A stretch of 64,000 nt of DNA from Devosia crocina (GTDB lineage Bacteria > Pseudomonadota > Alphaproteobacteria > Rhizobiales > Devosiaceae), in assembly GCF_900116545.1 (NCBI RefSeq), contig NZ_FPCK01000002.1, forward strand, positions 434,001 through 498,000, in the 5' to 3' direction. Shown one piece after another: positions 16,539-26,086 of the stretch (the first letter of the stretch is position 1; the number at the start of each line of letters is the position of its first letter). Under the pieces are notes generated by a model that was not told where the DNA came from, did no database searches, and saw only the letters and a program-made list of their open reading frames with translations. A program made the position numbers and the translations under genes.

Positions 16539-18563
16539 CTAGCCTGCAACTTTTCCGAAGTCGGCCACCAGGTGCATGGTGTCGCGCAGGCGCGCGAGCA
16601 GATTGAGGCGGTTGGCGCGGACGGCCGGATCCGTATCGTTGACGAGCACGGCGGTGAAGAACGCATCGACCGGCCCGCGCAAGGTGGCCAATTCGGCCAT
16701 GGCGCCCTTGTAGTCGTCCTTGCCGACATGGCTTGCAACCGACGCATGAACCGCATCGACGGCAAAGGCCAGCGCTTCTTCCTCGGGCAGCTTCAGCGCT
16801 GTCTGGTCGACTGTGCCTGAATACGCCTTGCCGTCCTTCTTTTCTTCGGCCGCAAGGATGTTGGCAGCGCGGCGATAACCGGCGAGCAGGTTCTTGCCAT
16901 CATCGCTCGAAAGCAGCGACGACAGTGCCTCGGCGCGCTGGGTGATCTGCAGCATATCGTTGCTGTCGGCAGAGATCACGGCATCGACAAGGTCATGCCG
17001 GGCGCCAGCATCGCGCAACGACACCTTGAGCCGATCGTGGAAGAAGGCCAGAAGGTCTGCCTCCACCGAAAGCGGGAATTTGAGCCCATTCTCGGTCACG
17101 ATGCGGATAACGCCGAGCGCGGCACGGCGCAGGGCAAAGGGGTCGCGCGAGCCGGTGGGCTTTTCGTCGATCGACCAGAATCCGGACAGGACGTTGAGCT
17201 TATCGGCCAGCGCGACAGCGATCGACACCGGCTCATGGGGCACGCGATCGGAAGGGCCGACAGGCTTGTAGTGCATCTCGATCGCGTTGGCGATTTCAGC
17301 CGGTTCGCCCTGGGCAGTGGCGTAATACCGTCCCATCAAACCCTGCAGCTCTGGGAATTCGCCGACCATGCCGGTAACGAGATCGGCTTTGGCGAGCATG
17401 GCCGCGCGTCTGGTTTTCTCGACATCGGCGCCGACGAGCGGGGCGATCCCGGCGGCGAGCGCGACGAGGCGCTCGACCATGGCGAATTGCGAGCCGAGCT
17501 TGGCGTGGAACACCATGTCTTCGAGCTTGGGAAGGCCATGCTCGAGCGGGATGGCGAGGTCGCCCTGGTAGAAGAAGGCGGCGTCGGAAAGACGCGCCCG
17601 GATGACGCGCTCATTACCGGCAATCACCACGGCTCCACCATCGGCGGGGATGGTGTTGGCGGTGATGATAAAATTGGGCGCGAGCTTGCCGCTGGCGTCA
17701 CGCAGGCAGAAGCATTTCTGATTGGCGCGGATGGTGGCGATGATGACTTCTTCGGGAAGCTTCAGAAATTCCGGATCGAAGGAGCCCAGCATCACATTCG
17801 GCCATTCGACGAGACCGGCGACTTCTTCGAGAAGGCCCTCGTCGTGAATGACCGTCAGGCCCTGGGCAAAGGCAAGCTGGTCCGCATCGCCCTTGATGAT
17901 CTCCTTGCGGCGGTCGATATCGAGCACGACCTTGGCGCGTTCGAGAGCGGTCACGTAGTCATCAAACCGTTTGACGCGAATGGCGTCCGGGGCAAGGAAA
18001 CGATGTCCGAAGCTCGTCTGCCCGGCGGCGATGCCTGCCGTTTCAAATGGCACAACGACCGGCTCGTCATTTTCGGTGCCGAAGGTCGCGGTGATTGCGC
18101 GCAGGGGACGCACCCAGGCAAAGCTGCTCGAGCCCCAGCGCATGGACTTCGCCCAGGAAAAATCGGCAAGGATCTTGGGCAGAATGCCGGAAAGCAGCGC
18201 TACGGCATCGGCGCCCGGCCTTTCGATCACGGCAATGTAGAAGTCACCCTTTTTCGGGTCGCTTTCCACCTTCGCCTCGTCGATCGAGGTCAGTCCTGCC
18301 GAACGCAGGAAGCCATCGATTGCCGGCTGCGGCGCACCCACTTTGGGGCCCTTTTTTTCCTCGCGTGTATCGGGCGAGCGCACCGGCAGGCCGGAAACGG
18401 TCAACGCCAGGCGGCGCGGGGTCGCAAAGGCGCGGGCACCCTCGTAAACCAGACCCGCATCGACCAGGGCATTGGTCACGGCTTTCTTGAGGTCTTCGGC
18501 GGCGCGGCGCTGGAAGCGGGCGGGGATTTCCTCGGAGAAGAGTTCGAGCAGCAGTTCGGGCAT
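16539..18563 (-). CDS. glyS: Glycyl-tRNA synthetase beta subunit
   Basis: The beta subunit of the alpha2beta2 bacterial glycyl-tRNA synthetase, which charges tRNA-Gly in the cytoplasm together with GlyQ. The 674-residue product begins with the family signature [14 protein letters not shown] and contains the HD-like central region ([21 protein letters not shown]). The C-terminal anticodon-binding part ends in [19 protein letters not shown]. The ATG at 18563 is preferred to a TTG three codons upstream. The partner glyQ is about 3.4 kb upstream on the same strand, separated by lemA/DUF2207 and the opposite-strand rnk, so the subunits are probably not on one short operon. Confidence 0.97.
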   Translation of the reverse strand: MPELLLELFSEEIPARFQRRAAEDLKKAVTNALVDAGLVYEGARAFATPRRLALTVSGLPVRSPDTREEKKGPKVGAPQPAIDGFLRSAGLTSIDEAKVESDPKKGDFYIAVIERPGADAVALLSGILPKILADFSWAKSMRWGSSSFAWVRPLRAITATFGTENDEPVVVPFETAGIAAGQTSFGHRFLAPDAIRVKRFDDYVTALERAKVVLDIDRRKEIIKGDADQLAFAQGLTVIHDEGLLEEVAGLVEWPNVMLGSFDPEFLKLPEEVIIATIRANQKCFCLRDASGKLAPNFIITANTIPADGGAVVIAGNERVIRARLSDAAFFYQGDLAIPLEHGLPKLEDMVFHAKLGSQFAMVERLVALAAGIAPLVGADVEKTRRAAMLAKADLVTGMVGEFPELQGLMGRYYATAQGEPAEIANAIEMHYKPVGPSDRVPHEPVSIAVALADKLNVLSGFWSIDEKPTGSRDPFALRRAALGVIRIVTENGLKFPLSVEADLLAFFHDRLKVSLRDAGARHDLVDAVISADSNDMLQITQRAEALSSLLSSDDGKNLLAGYRRAANILAAEEKKDGKAYSGTVDQTALKLPEEEALAFAVDAVHASVASHVGKDDYKGAMAELATLRGPVDAFFTAVLVNDTDPAVRANRLNLLARLRDTMHLVADFGKVAG

Positions 18564-18661
18564 TTGGGGCAACCGGAATGAAAGGCGTCAGGGTGATTAG
18601 CGTGGCAGGGCTAGCCTGTCCACAGAGGGTGCGGGTTTGGCGGCGATTTTGGCTGCTGGGT

Positions 18662-20572
18662 CTACCACCCGCCTCCCCCGCCGCCGCCACCGCCACCGCC
18701 CGAAAAGCCGCCGCCCCCACCGCCTATGCTGCTGGACCCGGACGAACTGGCCTGAACAGGCTGAGCCGCGATCATCGCAGCGGCCATGCCCGAAGACGCC
18801 GCACTGACCGTGCTTGTGATATTGCCAGCGGAAAAATTGCGTCCCGAATACCAGCGGGGATTATAATCTGTGCCCACCCGGTCAGCGACGGCATTGCGCG
18901 ACAGCTCGCCTTCGAAGTGTTCGGTCCAGGGCTTTTCAACGCCCAGGGCGATGGCATAGGGCAAAATGCGCTCGAACCTGTCGACCGTCATCGGCGGCTC
19001 GCCTGAGATGTTGAGCCGGTTCTTTTCGGCCGTGTCGAGATAGAGCTTGAAGCCATCGATCTCATCCATGACCTTGCGCCCCTGAATGGTCGGAGCGCGC
19101 ATGAGCACGGCAAAGATCACGCTGATCAGGATCAGTGAAGCGGCGGCCAGGGCTGCGGAATTGACCGTCAACGAAGAGAAGATTTCGAGCATGCCGCCGC
19201 CGGAATTGAAGGCAACGACGACGACCCAGATCAGCACGATGAAGAGGCGCAAGCCGCCTTTGCTGAGCGCGGAAAAGATCAGCGAGCCGATTACGGCGGC
19301 AAAGATGCCACCCACGAAGGCAGCAAACAGCCAGAAGATTTCGAGCACGTCGAAAGACACCATCGCCCCTATCATGACAAAGGCGAGCAGGAAACTGACG
19401 ACCACGAAGCCGAAATTGTGGTTGAACCAGACCTTGCGGTTTTCCCGCTCGATCGCGGCAGTGAATTCACCGCGCTTGCTGTTGAGCTTGGGCCCGGTGG
19501 ATTTATCGACAGTGACCGTGCCTTCACCCTCAAGATAGCGGAAGATCACCTCTTCGCCGACGGGAAGGCTGGTTTGAGGTGATTTGCCGGTCGTTTTTAC
19601 CGAAAGCGCGTCGCCGGAATTGCTGATGGCAACGAGCCCGCGCACACCTAGATTGAAGATGGCGGCGGTGAACGCTGTCCAGCCGCTTTGCTGAAATCCC
19701 CAGCTGTGGACGAAGTGGGTCAGCGCCGGTGAGAAATCCTTGGGTGGATGGAACAGGGGAATGATCGTGCCCTTTGGCGGATCACGACCGACATGCCACC
19801 ATGCGGTCATGTTATAGGCGAGCAGAATCAGCACCGAGAAGACGGGGAGCCAGATTTCCCTGAGGTCCGAAGCCGATTGCAGCAACGCATCCAACCCTTC
19901 GGGATAGGCGATAACGCCCTTTTCAAACGAGACGGCAAAGGTCATCCCCTCGCCTGCGTCCAGGATGCGCTGGGTCCGAAAGCTCGCCTCGGTGTCCGAC
20001 GTCCGGGTGACGCTCACCGCCTGCTCTGTGGAACCGGGCGCGCCAGTATAGGCCGAGAGCTTGGTAATGGTGGCGCCTTGCGGCAGCGTGACACGCGCTA
20101 CCGAGCGCAGGATCGGAAAATTCCAGTAATTGCCGGTGGCGTTCCAGTAAAGTTCGTCATGTTCCTCGAAGGGGCGCGCCATGCGGGCCATGGTATAGGT
20201 GATGACGTAGCGATGGTCGCCCGCGCCGATGAACCCTCTGGAATCACCAATCCAGATGCGCTGGAAATTGCCCATGCGCTCGACGCGGTATGCTTCTGGT
20301 GCGCCGTTGCGCGTCACCGAGTGCACATCGAAGTCCACCCGGATCTTGTTGCCTGAAGGGCCCAGCAGCACAGTCGGTATGTCACGATAGATGCCGCGCC
20401 GGATCTCGATCATCTCGGACCTGACATCGACGGTTTCAACGACGGCGACCGATCCATCCACCCGCAACGTTACATCGCTGGCAAAGGACAGGATTTCTTC
20501 GCGCGCCTGCGTCGGCAAGGCCAGCACAAGCACAACAAGGGCGGCAAGCAGAAAGCGGACGGCAAAGGGCAT
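18662..20572 (-). CDS. DUF2207 domain membrane protein with glycine-rich tail
   Basis: 636-residue protein with a signal peptide (about residues 1-23), an extracytoplasmic beta-rich DUF2207 domain (about 25-230) and several transmembrane helices (near 240, 390-440 and 455-490). It ends in a cytoplasmic region and a striking Gly-Ser tail, GGGGGG repeats ending in Trp. The family is widespread, found next to LemA, and of unknown function; a link to envelope or phospholipid stress is suspected. Here lemA ends 5 nt upstream of its ATG, so the two form an operon. The Gly-rich tail is typical of the family rather than an error. Confidence 0.88.
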   Translation of the reverse strand: MPFAVRFLLAALVVLVLALPTQAREEILSFASDVTLRVDGSVAVVETVDVRSEMIEIRRGIYRDIPTVLLGPSGNKIRVDFDVHSVTRNGAPEAYRVERMGNFQRIWIGDSRGFIGAGDHRYVITYTMARMARPFEEHDELYWNATGNYWNFPILRSVARVTLPQGATITKLSAYTGAPGSTEQAVSVTRTSDTEASFRTQRILDAGEGMTFAVSFEKGVIAYPEGLDALLQSASDLREIWLPVFSVLILLAYNMTAWWHVGRDPPKGTIIPLFHPPKDFSPALTHFVHSWGFQQSGWTAFTAAIFNLGVRGLVAISNSGDALSVKTTGKSPQTSLPVGEEVIFRYLEGEGTVTVDKSTGPKLNSKRGEFTAAIERENRKVWFNHNFGFVVVSFLLAFVMIGAMVSFDVLEIFWLFAAFVGGIFAAVIGSLIFSALSKGGLRLFIVLIWVVVVAFNSGGGMLEIFSSLTVNSAALAAASLILISVIFAVLMRAPTIQGRKVMDEIDGFKLYLDTAEKNRLNISGEPPMTVDRFERILPYAIALGVEKPWTEHFEGELSRNAVADRVGTDYNPRWYSGRNFSAGNITSTVSAASSGMAAAMIAAQPVQASSSGSSSIGGGGGGFSGGGGGGGGGGGW

Positions 20573-20577
20573 CTGGA

Positions 20578-21132
20578 TCAGAACTTTACGTTCGGAACCT
20601 GGCGGTCGGACGGGTTCTCAAGCTCGAAATATTGTGCCTTGGTGAATTTGAATGTGTTCGCCACGACATTGGAGGGGAAGGACTCCACCTGGATGTTGAG
20701 GTTGCGCACAGCCCCGTTGTAGTAGCGGCGCGACATCTGGATCTCGTCTTCTACGCTTTGCAGCGCCTCCTGAAACTCGAGGAATGTCGTATTGGCCTTG
20801 AGGTCCGGATAAGCTTCGGCGGTGGCGATCAGCCGACCTAGAGCTGAAGACAATTGCCCTTCGGCGGCGGCACGCTGTTCCGGTGTTCCGTTGGTGGCTG
20901 CGGTCGCTGCGGCGCGGGCATTGGTGACGGCCTCGAGCGTTTCGCGCTCATGGCTCATATAGCCTGTGACGGTTTCCATCAGGTTGGGGATGACGTCCGT
21001 GCGGCGCTTGAGCTGCACATCGATGCCGGACCATCCTTCCTGCACCATCTGCCGCTTCGAGACGAGGCTGTTGTAGATGATGATGGCATAACCGGCAGCC
21101 GCAACCACCAGTGCCAGGATGAGCCATTCCAT
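20578..21132 (-). CDS. lemA: LemA family protein
   Basis: 184-residue LemA protein: a short N-terminal membrane anchor (about residues 3-21) followed by a long alpha-helical bundle. Family features are VQEGWSGIDVQLKRRTDVIP, the Tyr-rich RRYYNGAVRNLN, and the C-terminal YFELENPSDRQVPNVKF. Function is not established; homologues affect envelope properties and two-component signalling. The ATG at 21132 follows a GAGGGA site and is family-consistent. It is the first gene of a two-gene operon with the DUF2207 protein, 5 nt apart. Confidence 0.93.
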   Translation of the reverse strand: MEWLILALVVAAAGYAIIIYNSLVSKRQMVQEGWSGIDVQLKRRTDVIPNLMETVTGYMSHERETLEAVTNARAAATAATNGTPEQRAAAEGQLSSALGRLIATAEAYPDLKANTTFLEFQEALQSVEDEIQMSRRYYNGAVRNLNIQVESFPSNVVANTFKFTKAQYFELENPSDRQVPNVKF

Positions 21133-21435
21133 TGCGCATTCCCTCAAGGCTTTCGGCCGGACACTGGCAGTTTGCCCTGTAGTTTGCAACGGGCGGCGGG
21201 GAGCGGGGTTGACTTCGGCGCGCCAATCCCTAGCTTTTGAGTCATGAACAAGCGCCCGAGCCATAACAGCACCTTCATCCCCGAAGGATCGATGCCCTAG
21301 GCATGCTCACGCCGGAGCCTGCTTAGGGGCTCAAGGCCGATCGCGCTCTGCGATCACGGCGACTTTCATTTTCCCTCGACGACATGATGCCTTGCGCCCC
21401 GCGTGAGGCATGCTCTTTTTTGCATTGGACACACC
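21133..21435. other. Intergenic region between divergent lemA and rnk
   Basis: 303 bp separating the lemA and rnk starts; it must hold both promoters, though I could not pick convincing -35/-10 pairs. On the plus strand an 18-codon reading frame runs from an ATG at 21244 to a TAG ending at 21300, without a good ribosome binding site, so I do not call it a gene. No hairpin or known regulatory motif stands out. Confidence 0.4.
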
Positions 21436-21843
21436 ATGACCGAAATCCGGCGCGACCTGACGCCTCCCCTCACTCTGACCCAATCGGACCACCGCACGCT
21501 CCAAGCGCTGGGCGAAGCGGGTCTCGACCGCAATCCGGATCTGGCCGAGGTGTTGCTGACCGAACTGGACCGCGCCAAGGTCGTTGCCGATGACAAGTTG
21601 CCTGCAGGTGTGGTCCGCATGGGCTCGCGCGTCAGCTACGAGACAGCGACGGGTCAGGAACAGACAGTGACACTGGTTTACCCTGTGAACGCAGATATCG
21701 AGCAGGGCCGTATTTCGGTGATGACGCCGATCGGGGTGGCGCTGATCGGGCTCAAGACCGGCCAGTCCATCACCTGGCGCGACCGGGCCGACAAGCGGCA
21801 CAAGTTGACGGTCGTTTCGGTAGAAGCGCCAGAGTTGGTTTAG
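21436..21843 (+). CDS. rnk: Rnk-like regulator of nucleoside diphosphate kinase (GreA/GreB C-terminal domain)
   Basis: 135-residue protein with the Rnk layout: a short helical N-terminal part, then the FKBP-like GreA/GreB C-terminal domain (GSRVSYETATGQEQTVTLVYP ... ISVMTPIGVALIGLKTGQSI). Rnk binds RNA polymerase near the secondary channel without the Gre coiled-coil needed for transcript cleavage; its name comes from an effect on nucleoside diphosphate kinase levels in Pseudomonas. The start at ATG 21436 fits the family. It is divergent from lemA and convergent with glyQ, so it is a single-gene unit. Confidence 0.85.
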   Translation: MTEIRRDLTPPLTLTQSDHRTLQALGEAGLDRNPDLAEVLLTELDRAKVVADDKLPAGVVRMGSRVSYETATGQEQTVTLVYPVNADIEQGRISVMTPIGVALIGLKTGQSITWRDRADKRHKLTVVSVEAPELV

Positions 21844-21866
21844 CAGCCAACCAATGCTGCGGTCCG

Positions 21867-21904
21867 TCCGGGTGCCCATCCGTTCTCTGGGTGGATCCCC
21901 CGGA
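21867..21904. terminator. Hairpin between convergent rnk and glyQ
   Basis: Inverted repeat TCCGGG ... CCCGGA with an inner CCATCC / GGGTGG stem. It lies between the converging stop codons of rnk and glyQ. There is no clear T-run, so if it terminates transcription it may need Rho. Position and stem strength are the only evidence. Confidence 0.4.
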
Positions 21905-21942
21905 CACACCGGGCGATGGTTATGAGGGTGCGATAACGGCGC

Positions 21943-22866
21943 TTACTCGGCGCCGCCACCCGCCGTCTGCAACCAGGCTTCGCCGCACGCCTTGGCCAAT
22001 TCGCGGATGCGCAGGATATAGCTCTGCCGCTCGGTGACCGAGATCACGCCGCGCGCATCGAGCATGTTGAAATTATGCGACGCCTTGACGACCTGCTCAT
22101 AGGCGGGAATAGCCATAGTCTGGCGGTTGCCAGCGGCGCCCTTGGCCAGGATCGCGCGACATTCCTTTTCCGCGTCTTCGAAGTGGCGGAACAGGATTTC
22201 GGTGTCCGCCGCCTCGAAATTGTACTTGGACGATTCCTGCTCGTTTTGCAGGAATACATCCCCATAAGTCACCTTATCAGCGCCTTCGCGACCATTGAAA
22301 TTGAGGTCGTAGACGTTCTCAACCCCCTGGACATACATGGCGAGACGTTCGAGCCCGTAGGTGATTTCGCCCGGAACCGGCGAGCATTCGAAGCCGGCGA
22401 CCTGCTGGAAGTAGGTGAACTGGCTCACTTCCATGCCATCGCACCAGCATTCCCAGCCCAGTCCCCAGGCGCCCAAGGTGGGGCTTTCCCAATCGTCCTC
22501 GACAAAGCGCACGTCGTGAACCGATTGATCGAGCCCGATGGCGGCGAGCGAGTCGAGATAGAGCTGCTGGATATTGTCCGGCGACGGCTTGAGGATCACC
22601 TGGAACTGATAATAGTGCTGCAGGCGATTTGGGTTTTCGCCATAGCGGCCATCATTTGGCCGGCGCGAGGGCTGCACATAGGCAGCCTTCCATGGCTTGG
22701 GTCCGAGGGCGCGCAGCGTGGTCGCGGTATGGAACGTGCCCGCGCCCATCTGCATGTCATAGGGCTGAAGAACCACACAACCCTGCTCCGCCCAGAAATT
22801 CTGCAGCGTCAGGATCAGACCCTGGAAGGAATTCTTCGGGTCCATGTGAGCGGGTCGAGTGGTCAT
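21943..22866 (-). CDS. glyQ: Glycyl-tRNA synthetase alpha subunit
   Basis: Catalytic alpha subunit of glycyl-tRNA synthetase (class II aminoacyl-tRNA synthetase fold), partner of GlyS. The family signature is unmistakable: [24 protein letters not shown] near the N-terminus, then [50 protein letters not shown] and [11 protein letters not shown]. The length is 307 residues from the ATG at 22866; a start seven codons later is also conceivable. A likely promoter with a palindrome sits about 30-60 bp upstream. It belongs to a same-strand string with the S49 peptidase and a small membrane protein. Confidence 0.97.
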   Translation of the reverse strand: MTTRPAHMDPKNSFQGLILTLQNFWAEQGCVVLQPYDMQMGAGTFHTATTLRALGPKPWKAAYVQPSRRPNDGRYGENPNRLQHYYQFQVILKPSPDNIQQLYLDSLAAIGLDQSVHDVRFVEDDWESPTLGAWGLGWECWCDGMEVSQFTYFQQVAGFECSPVPGEITYGLERLAMYVQGVENVYDLNFNGREGADKVTYGDVFLQNEQESSKYNFEAADTEILFRHFEDAEKECRAILAKGAAGNRQTMAIPAYEQVVKASHNFNMLDARGVISVTERQSYILRIRELAKACGEAWLQTAGGGAE

Positions 22867-22895
22867 GGCAAAGTCCTGCAAAGATGCGGGACAAA

Positions 22896-22924
22896 CCTCT
22901 AGTTTGACCGCCCCCAACGGTCAA
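22896..22924 (-). promoter_or_regulatory. Probable glyQ promoter overlapped by a perfect 7-7-7 palindrome
   Basis: Reading the minus strand, TTGACC (22924-22919) and TAGAGG (22901-22896) are separated by exactly 17 bp, a plausible sigma70-type promoter ending 29 bp before the glyQ ATG. The -35 region is one arm of a perfect inverted repeat, TTGACCG-N7-CGGTCAA (22904-22924), so a repressor or activator dimer could sit there. No regulator is identified. Confidence 0.5.
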
Positions 22925-22978
22925 TGGCTGTGTGGCCCAAGGCGGTTGCCTACGTTAGGTGCACTGGGGGAACAGTGC

Positions 22979-23218
22979 CTACTTGCCTGATCGATCCTTC
23001 GGTTCAGGCCGATCCCCCGGCCGGAACGTGCCGTCGTCGTCGCGCTTGAGGTCGATGACGTCGGGGCGCTGGCGCTCCTCGAGGTCGCGCTGGCGGCGCA
23101 GGAGCTTGGCGTCCTCCGCGTCCCGATCGAATTTCCTGGTCCAGTCCTTCCAGATGCGGCGGATGCCGAAATAGACGGCAAGGCCGATCACGATGATAAG
23201 AAGAATGCGCAGGAACAT
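22979..23218 (-). CDS. Small single-pass membrane protein (79 aa)
   Basis: 79-residue protein with one N-terminal transmembrane helix (about residues 3-20, FLRILLIIVIGLAVYFGI) followed by a highly charged cytoplasmic tail rich in Arg, Asp and Lys, ending GDRPEPKDRSGK. I do not recognise a characterised family. It lies 12 nt downstream of the S49 peptidase gene and is likely co-transcribed with it, which suggests a role near the same membrane protease, but this is inference only. Confidence 0.7.
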   Translation of the reverse strand: MFLRILLIIVIGLAVYFGIRRIWKDWTRKFDRDAEDAKLLRRQRDLEERQRPDVIDLKRDDDGTFRPGDRPEPKDRSGK

Positions 23219-23230
23219 GGCGGAACCGGA

Positions 23231-24073
23231 TCAGAGCCCAAGGCGCGCCCAATAGGCGCGATCTTCAAGCGTTGTGGCAAGCCCTTCGGCAGCGCTCTGG
23301 GCTGAAAAACCGAAGCGGGGAAGAGCGAAGAAGGGGCGCTTGGGCGCAATTGGTTTGAGGGAGACATCCTGCCCGTAGCGGTCGCGCAGCACCTGATGCA
23401 TGTCGCCCACCGCGTCCACCAGACCCAATTCCACACCGCGCAGACCCGGCCACCATTCGCCGGTGAACAGCACATCGTCTTCGGCACGCAGGCGGCCCCG
23501 GCGGTGGCGTTTGACGTGGTCGATGAACACCTCGTGGATGTCGAGTTCAAAGCGCTTGATGCGCTCTACGTCATCTTGCTTTTCGGGCAAAAACGGGTCG
23601 AGCGTCGACTTGTTACGCCCGGCAGTATGGACGCGCCGTTCGACACCGAGCTTTTCGAGCGCCCCGACAAAGCCAAAGCCCGCCATGATGACGCCGATCG
23701 AGCCCACAATGGAGGATGGGTCAACGAAGATCTCGTCGCCAGCAACGGCGATGAAATAGCCGCCCGAAGCCGCAGCATCTTCCACAAAGATCAGGACAGG
23801 CTTGTTTTTCTCGTTTGCCAACTGGCGGATACGGTTGGAAATCAGCCGGCTTTGCACGGGCGAACCGCCGGGCGAGTTGACGACGATGGCAACAGCAGGT
23901 GCCGAGCGCATGGCAAAAGCGCGCCTGAGCAGGGGATCGACCGATTCTATGTTGAGCCGGCCAGGCCGCTGTTCGGCGCTAATCACGCCATAAAGGCGCA
24001 CAACGGGAATGACGGTGGTCCGGCGGAAGAGGCGGCTCAACCAATTGCCTTTGGATGCGGTCAGATCGGCCAT
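23231..24073 (-). CDS. S49 family serine peptidase (SppA/SohB-like)
   Basis: 280-residue single-domain S49 peptidase. Motifs are VVNSPGGSPVQSRLI, then the catalytic Ser in VEDAAASGGYFIAVAGDEIF, the PSSIVGSIGVI oxyanion region, and a Lys in TAGRNKSTLDPFLPEK that fits the Ser-Lys dyad. SppA-type enzymes cut signal-peptide remnants in the inner membrane; this shorter form lacks the duplicated N-terminal half of E. coli SppA. No long hydrophobic anchor is evident except the VIPVVRLYGVI stretch. The ATG at 24073 is preferred because GGGAGAGG directly precedes it. It heads a likely operon with the 79-aa membrane protein. Confidence 0.9.
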   Translation of the reverse strand: MADLTASKGNWLSRLFRRTTVIPVVRLYGVISAEQRPGRLNIESVDPLLRRAFAMRSAPAVAIVVNSPGGSPVQSRLISNRIRQLANEKNKPVLIFVEDAAASGGYFIAVAGDEIFVDPSSIVGSIGVIMAGFGFVGALEKLGVERRVHTAGRNKSTLDPFLPEKQDDVERIKRFELDIHEVFIDHVKRHRRGRLRAEDDVLFTGEWWPGLRGVELGLVDAVGDMHQVLRDRYGQDVSLKPIAPKRPFFALPRFGFSAQSAAEGLATTLEDRAYWARLGL

Positions 24074-24118
24074 GTCCTCTCCCATGATTATCGCTGATTT
24101 AGGCATGACCGACGCCAA

Positions 24119-24904
24119 TTACCAGACAAGGGCAGCTTGCCCACGGAAAATGGCGTCAAATTCAGGCGCAAAACTGCGGCCCGACTGTTCGTGCAGGGCT
24201 CGCGTGGCCAAAAGCGTCAACGGTGTCCTTGACCCCTTGATGCCGCGGACGAGCACACGGCTGGCAGCCTGTCCGGCCCGCGGCGCGAGCGGGAGTACCG
24301 TCAATGCACCGAACCGTCCCTCCATGGCCCCCAGAATGTCGGCAAGGCCACTTGCCGGATAAACGATGGTAAAGTCTCCGCCTCCAGCAGCGGCGCCTGC
24401 CGCACAGCGCACCCAACCATCTAGGGCTTCGCGCCCCATGTGCCTTGCGTCAGCGCGGCTTGCTTGAGGCGCAAGCGTTCCCTGACCTGCGCCGAAAAAC
24501 GGGGGATTGGCGATGACGCTTCGATAGTTGTTTTCCCTCAGCCCTGCTGCGCGTCGGGTGATACCGGACGCAAGAATATCAAGGCAGAGGATTTCGCAGC
24601 GTGCGGCAAAGCCGTTCTCGACAGCGTTGCGCCGAGCCATCTCAGCCGTTTCTTCGTGACGCTCGAGCAGCGTGGTCGACTGCGCCCGGTCGAGGGCCAG
24701 GGCCACAAGCCCAGCCGTGCCCACTCCGGCCCCGAGATCGAGCAGGCTAGAGGTGTGCTCGGGCACCGAGGCACCCAGCAACACGCTATCAAGCCCCGCG
24801 CGAAAGCCGTGCCGAGGTTGCGACAGAGTGATCCGCCCGGCCAAAAAGGCATCGCGCGTTGTGGTTTGGTGTTTTACAAAGTCGCTTGGCTGGTCTAGGG
24901 ACAT
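24119..24904 (-). CDS. tRNA1(Val) (adenine-37-N6)-methyltransferase-like protein (TrmN6/YfiC)
   Basis: 261-residue Rossmann-fold SAM-dependent methyltransferase. The SAM-binding motif I is LLDLGAGVGTAGLVALALD and the target-base motif IV is VIANPPFFGAG, an NPPF of the N6-adenine class. The N-terminal ITLSQPRHGFRAGLDSVLLGA block is typical of YfiC/TrmN6, which methylates A37 of tRNA1(Val). Related enzymes with other RNA or protein targets exist. The ATG at 24904 was chosen because further upstream residues are antisense to the prenyl synthase gene. It is divergent from that gene, with 90 bp between starts. Confidence 0.85.
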   Translation of the reverse strand: MSLDQPSDFVKHQTTTRDAFLAGRITLSQPRHGFRAGLDSVLLGASVPEHTSSLLDLGAGVGTAGLVALALDRAQSTTLLERHEETAEMARRNAVENGFAARCEILCLDILASGITRRAAGLRENNYRSVIANPPFFGAGQGTLAPQASRADARHMGREALDGWVRCAAGAAAGGGDFTIVYPASGLADILGAMEGRFGALTVLPLAPRAGQAASRVLVRGIKGSRTPLTLLATRALHEQSGRSFAPEFDAIFRGQAALVW

Positions 24905-24994
24905 CGCACCCTGAAGGCTGGTTCTGCGCGAGCTTACATGCGCTGATATAGCAGGCTCAACCGATTTGCCGCCGCGCGGCAAACGAGGACGGTA

Positions 24995-26014
24995 ATGGCG
25001 GTCTCTGTTCTGACCCAGAAGAAAAGCATGCCGGAAGGCAACGCAGTCGACAAACTCCTGGCGGCCACCGCCGAGGAAATGGACGGGGTCAATCGTCTGA
25101 TCCTGAGCAGGGCCGAATCGCATGTCGACATGGTGCCCGAACTTGCGCGCTATCTGATCGAAAGCGGCGGCAAGCGCTTGCGCCCGATGCTCACCGTGGC
25201 GGCTGCGCTGTTGTTTGGCAAAGGTGCAGGGAACGAGGTCAACTTCGCCGCTGCCGTCGAATTCATGCACAATGCTACGCTGCTGCATGACGATGTGGTG
25301 GACGAAAGCGACATGCGTCGCGGCAAGCCGGCAGCCCGCATGGTCTGGGGCAACAAGGCCTCCATTCTGGTCGGCGATTTCCTGCTCGGTCAGGCCTTCA
25401 TGATGATGGTGGAAACCGGCGATATCGAAGCGCTTGGCGTTCTGTCTTCGGCATCTGCCGTAATGGCGGAAGGCGAGGTATTCCAGCTTGCCAAGACGGG
25501 TGACCTGACCACCACCGAAGCGGACTATACCGAGGTCATCCGCGCCAAGACAGCGATCCTCTTCAAGGCCGCCTGCGAAGTGGGCGCCATGTCGGGTGGA
25601 GCCGATGGTGAAGGCCGCGCCGCACTTGCCCAATACGGGCTTGAACTCGGCAATGCCTTCCAGCTCGTCGATGACGCGCTCGATTATGGTGGCAGTTCAG
25701 GCGCGCTGGGCAAGAATGTCGGCGACGATCTGCGGGAGGGCAAGATGACCTTGCCCGTAATCCTGGCGCTGGCCGAGGGCAGCGAGGCGGAACGCGCAAC
25801 TATCGCCAATGCTCTCGGCAAGATCGAAGCTTCGGATCTCGAAGTCAGTCAGGTTGTCGCGATCTTCGAGCGTCATGATACGCTCAACCGGACGCTGCAA
25901 AAGGCGCGGGCCCATGCCGATGCTGCGGTCGAGGCGCTTTCCGTGCTTCCTGAAAGCGAGATGAAGACCATTCTCGCCGATGTGGTGCGGCATAGCGTCA
26001 GCCGGGCATTCTGA
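24995..26014 (+). CDS. Polyprenyl diphosphate synthase (octa/decaprenyl type, IspB-like)
   Basis: 339-residue trans-prenyltransferase that extends FPP/GGPP with IPP to make the ubiquinone side chain. First aspartate-rich motif: LLHDDVVDESDMRRG; second: FQLVDDALDYGG; the IPP-binding GGKRLRPML near residue 63 is also present. Small residues before the first motif (MHNATLLHDD) fit a long-chain product, but C8, C9 and C10 cannot be told apart by eye. Alphaproteobacteria usually make Q-10. It converges with ispE, with a perfect 10 bp hairpin between them. Confidence 0.92.
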   Translation: MAVSVLTQKKSMPEGNAVDKLLAATAEEMDGVNRLILSRAESHVDMVPELARYLIESGGKRLRPMLTVAAALLFGKGAGNEVNFAAAVEFMHNATLLHDDVVDESDMRRGKPAARMVWGNKASILVGDFLLGQAFMMMVETGDIEALGVLSSASAVMAEGEVFQLAKTGDLTTTEADYTEVIRAKTAILFKAACEVGAMSGGADGEGRAALAQYGLELGNAFQLVDDALDYGGSSGALGKNVGDDLREGKMTLPVILALAEGSEAERATIANALGKIEASDLEVSQVVAIFERHDTLNRTLQKARAHADAAVEALSVLPESEMKTILADVVRHSVSRAF

Positions 26015-26035
26015 GCAGAGCCTTGATCAGTTCTT

Positions 26036-26063
26036 CGCCCTCTTCTTGGAGATGAAGAGGGCG
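26036..26063. terminator. Perfect 10-bp stem hairpin between convergent genes
   Basis: CGCCCTCTTC (26036-26045), an 8 nt loop, then GAAGAGGGCG (26054-26063): a perfect 10 bp stem between the converging stops of the polyprenyl synthase and ispE. Only a weak T-rich stretch follows on the plus strand. It likely acts as a shared terminator. Confidence 0.5.
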
Positions 26064-26086
26064 ATCTTCCTGTACGCCATGCCGGA

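Noticed and set aside
16995..18581. Long plus-strand frame opposite glyS
   Set aside because: glyS is unmistakable on the other strand; the plus frame has no family features.
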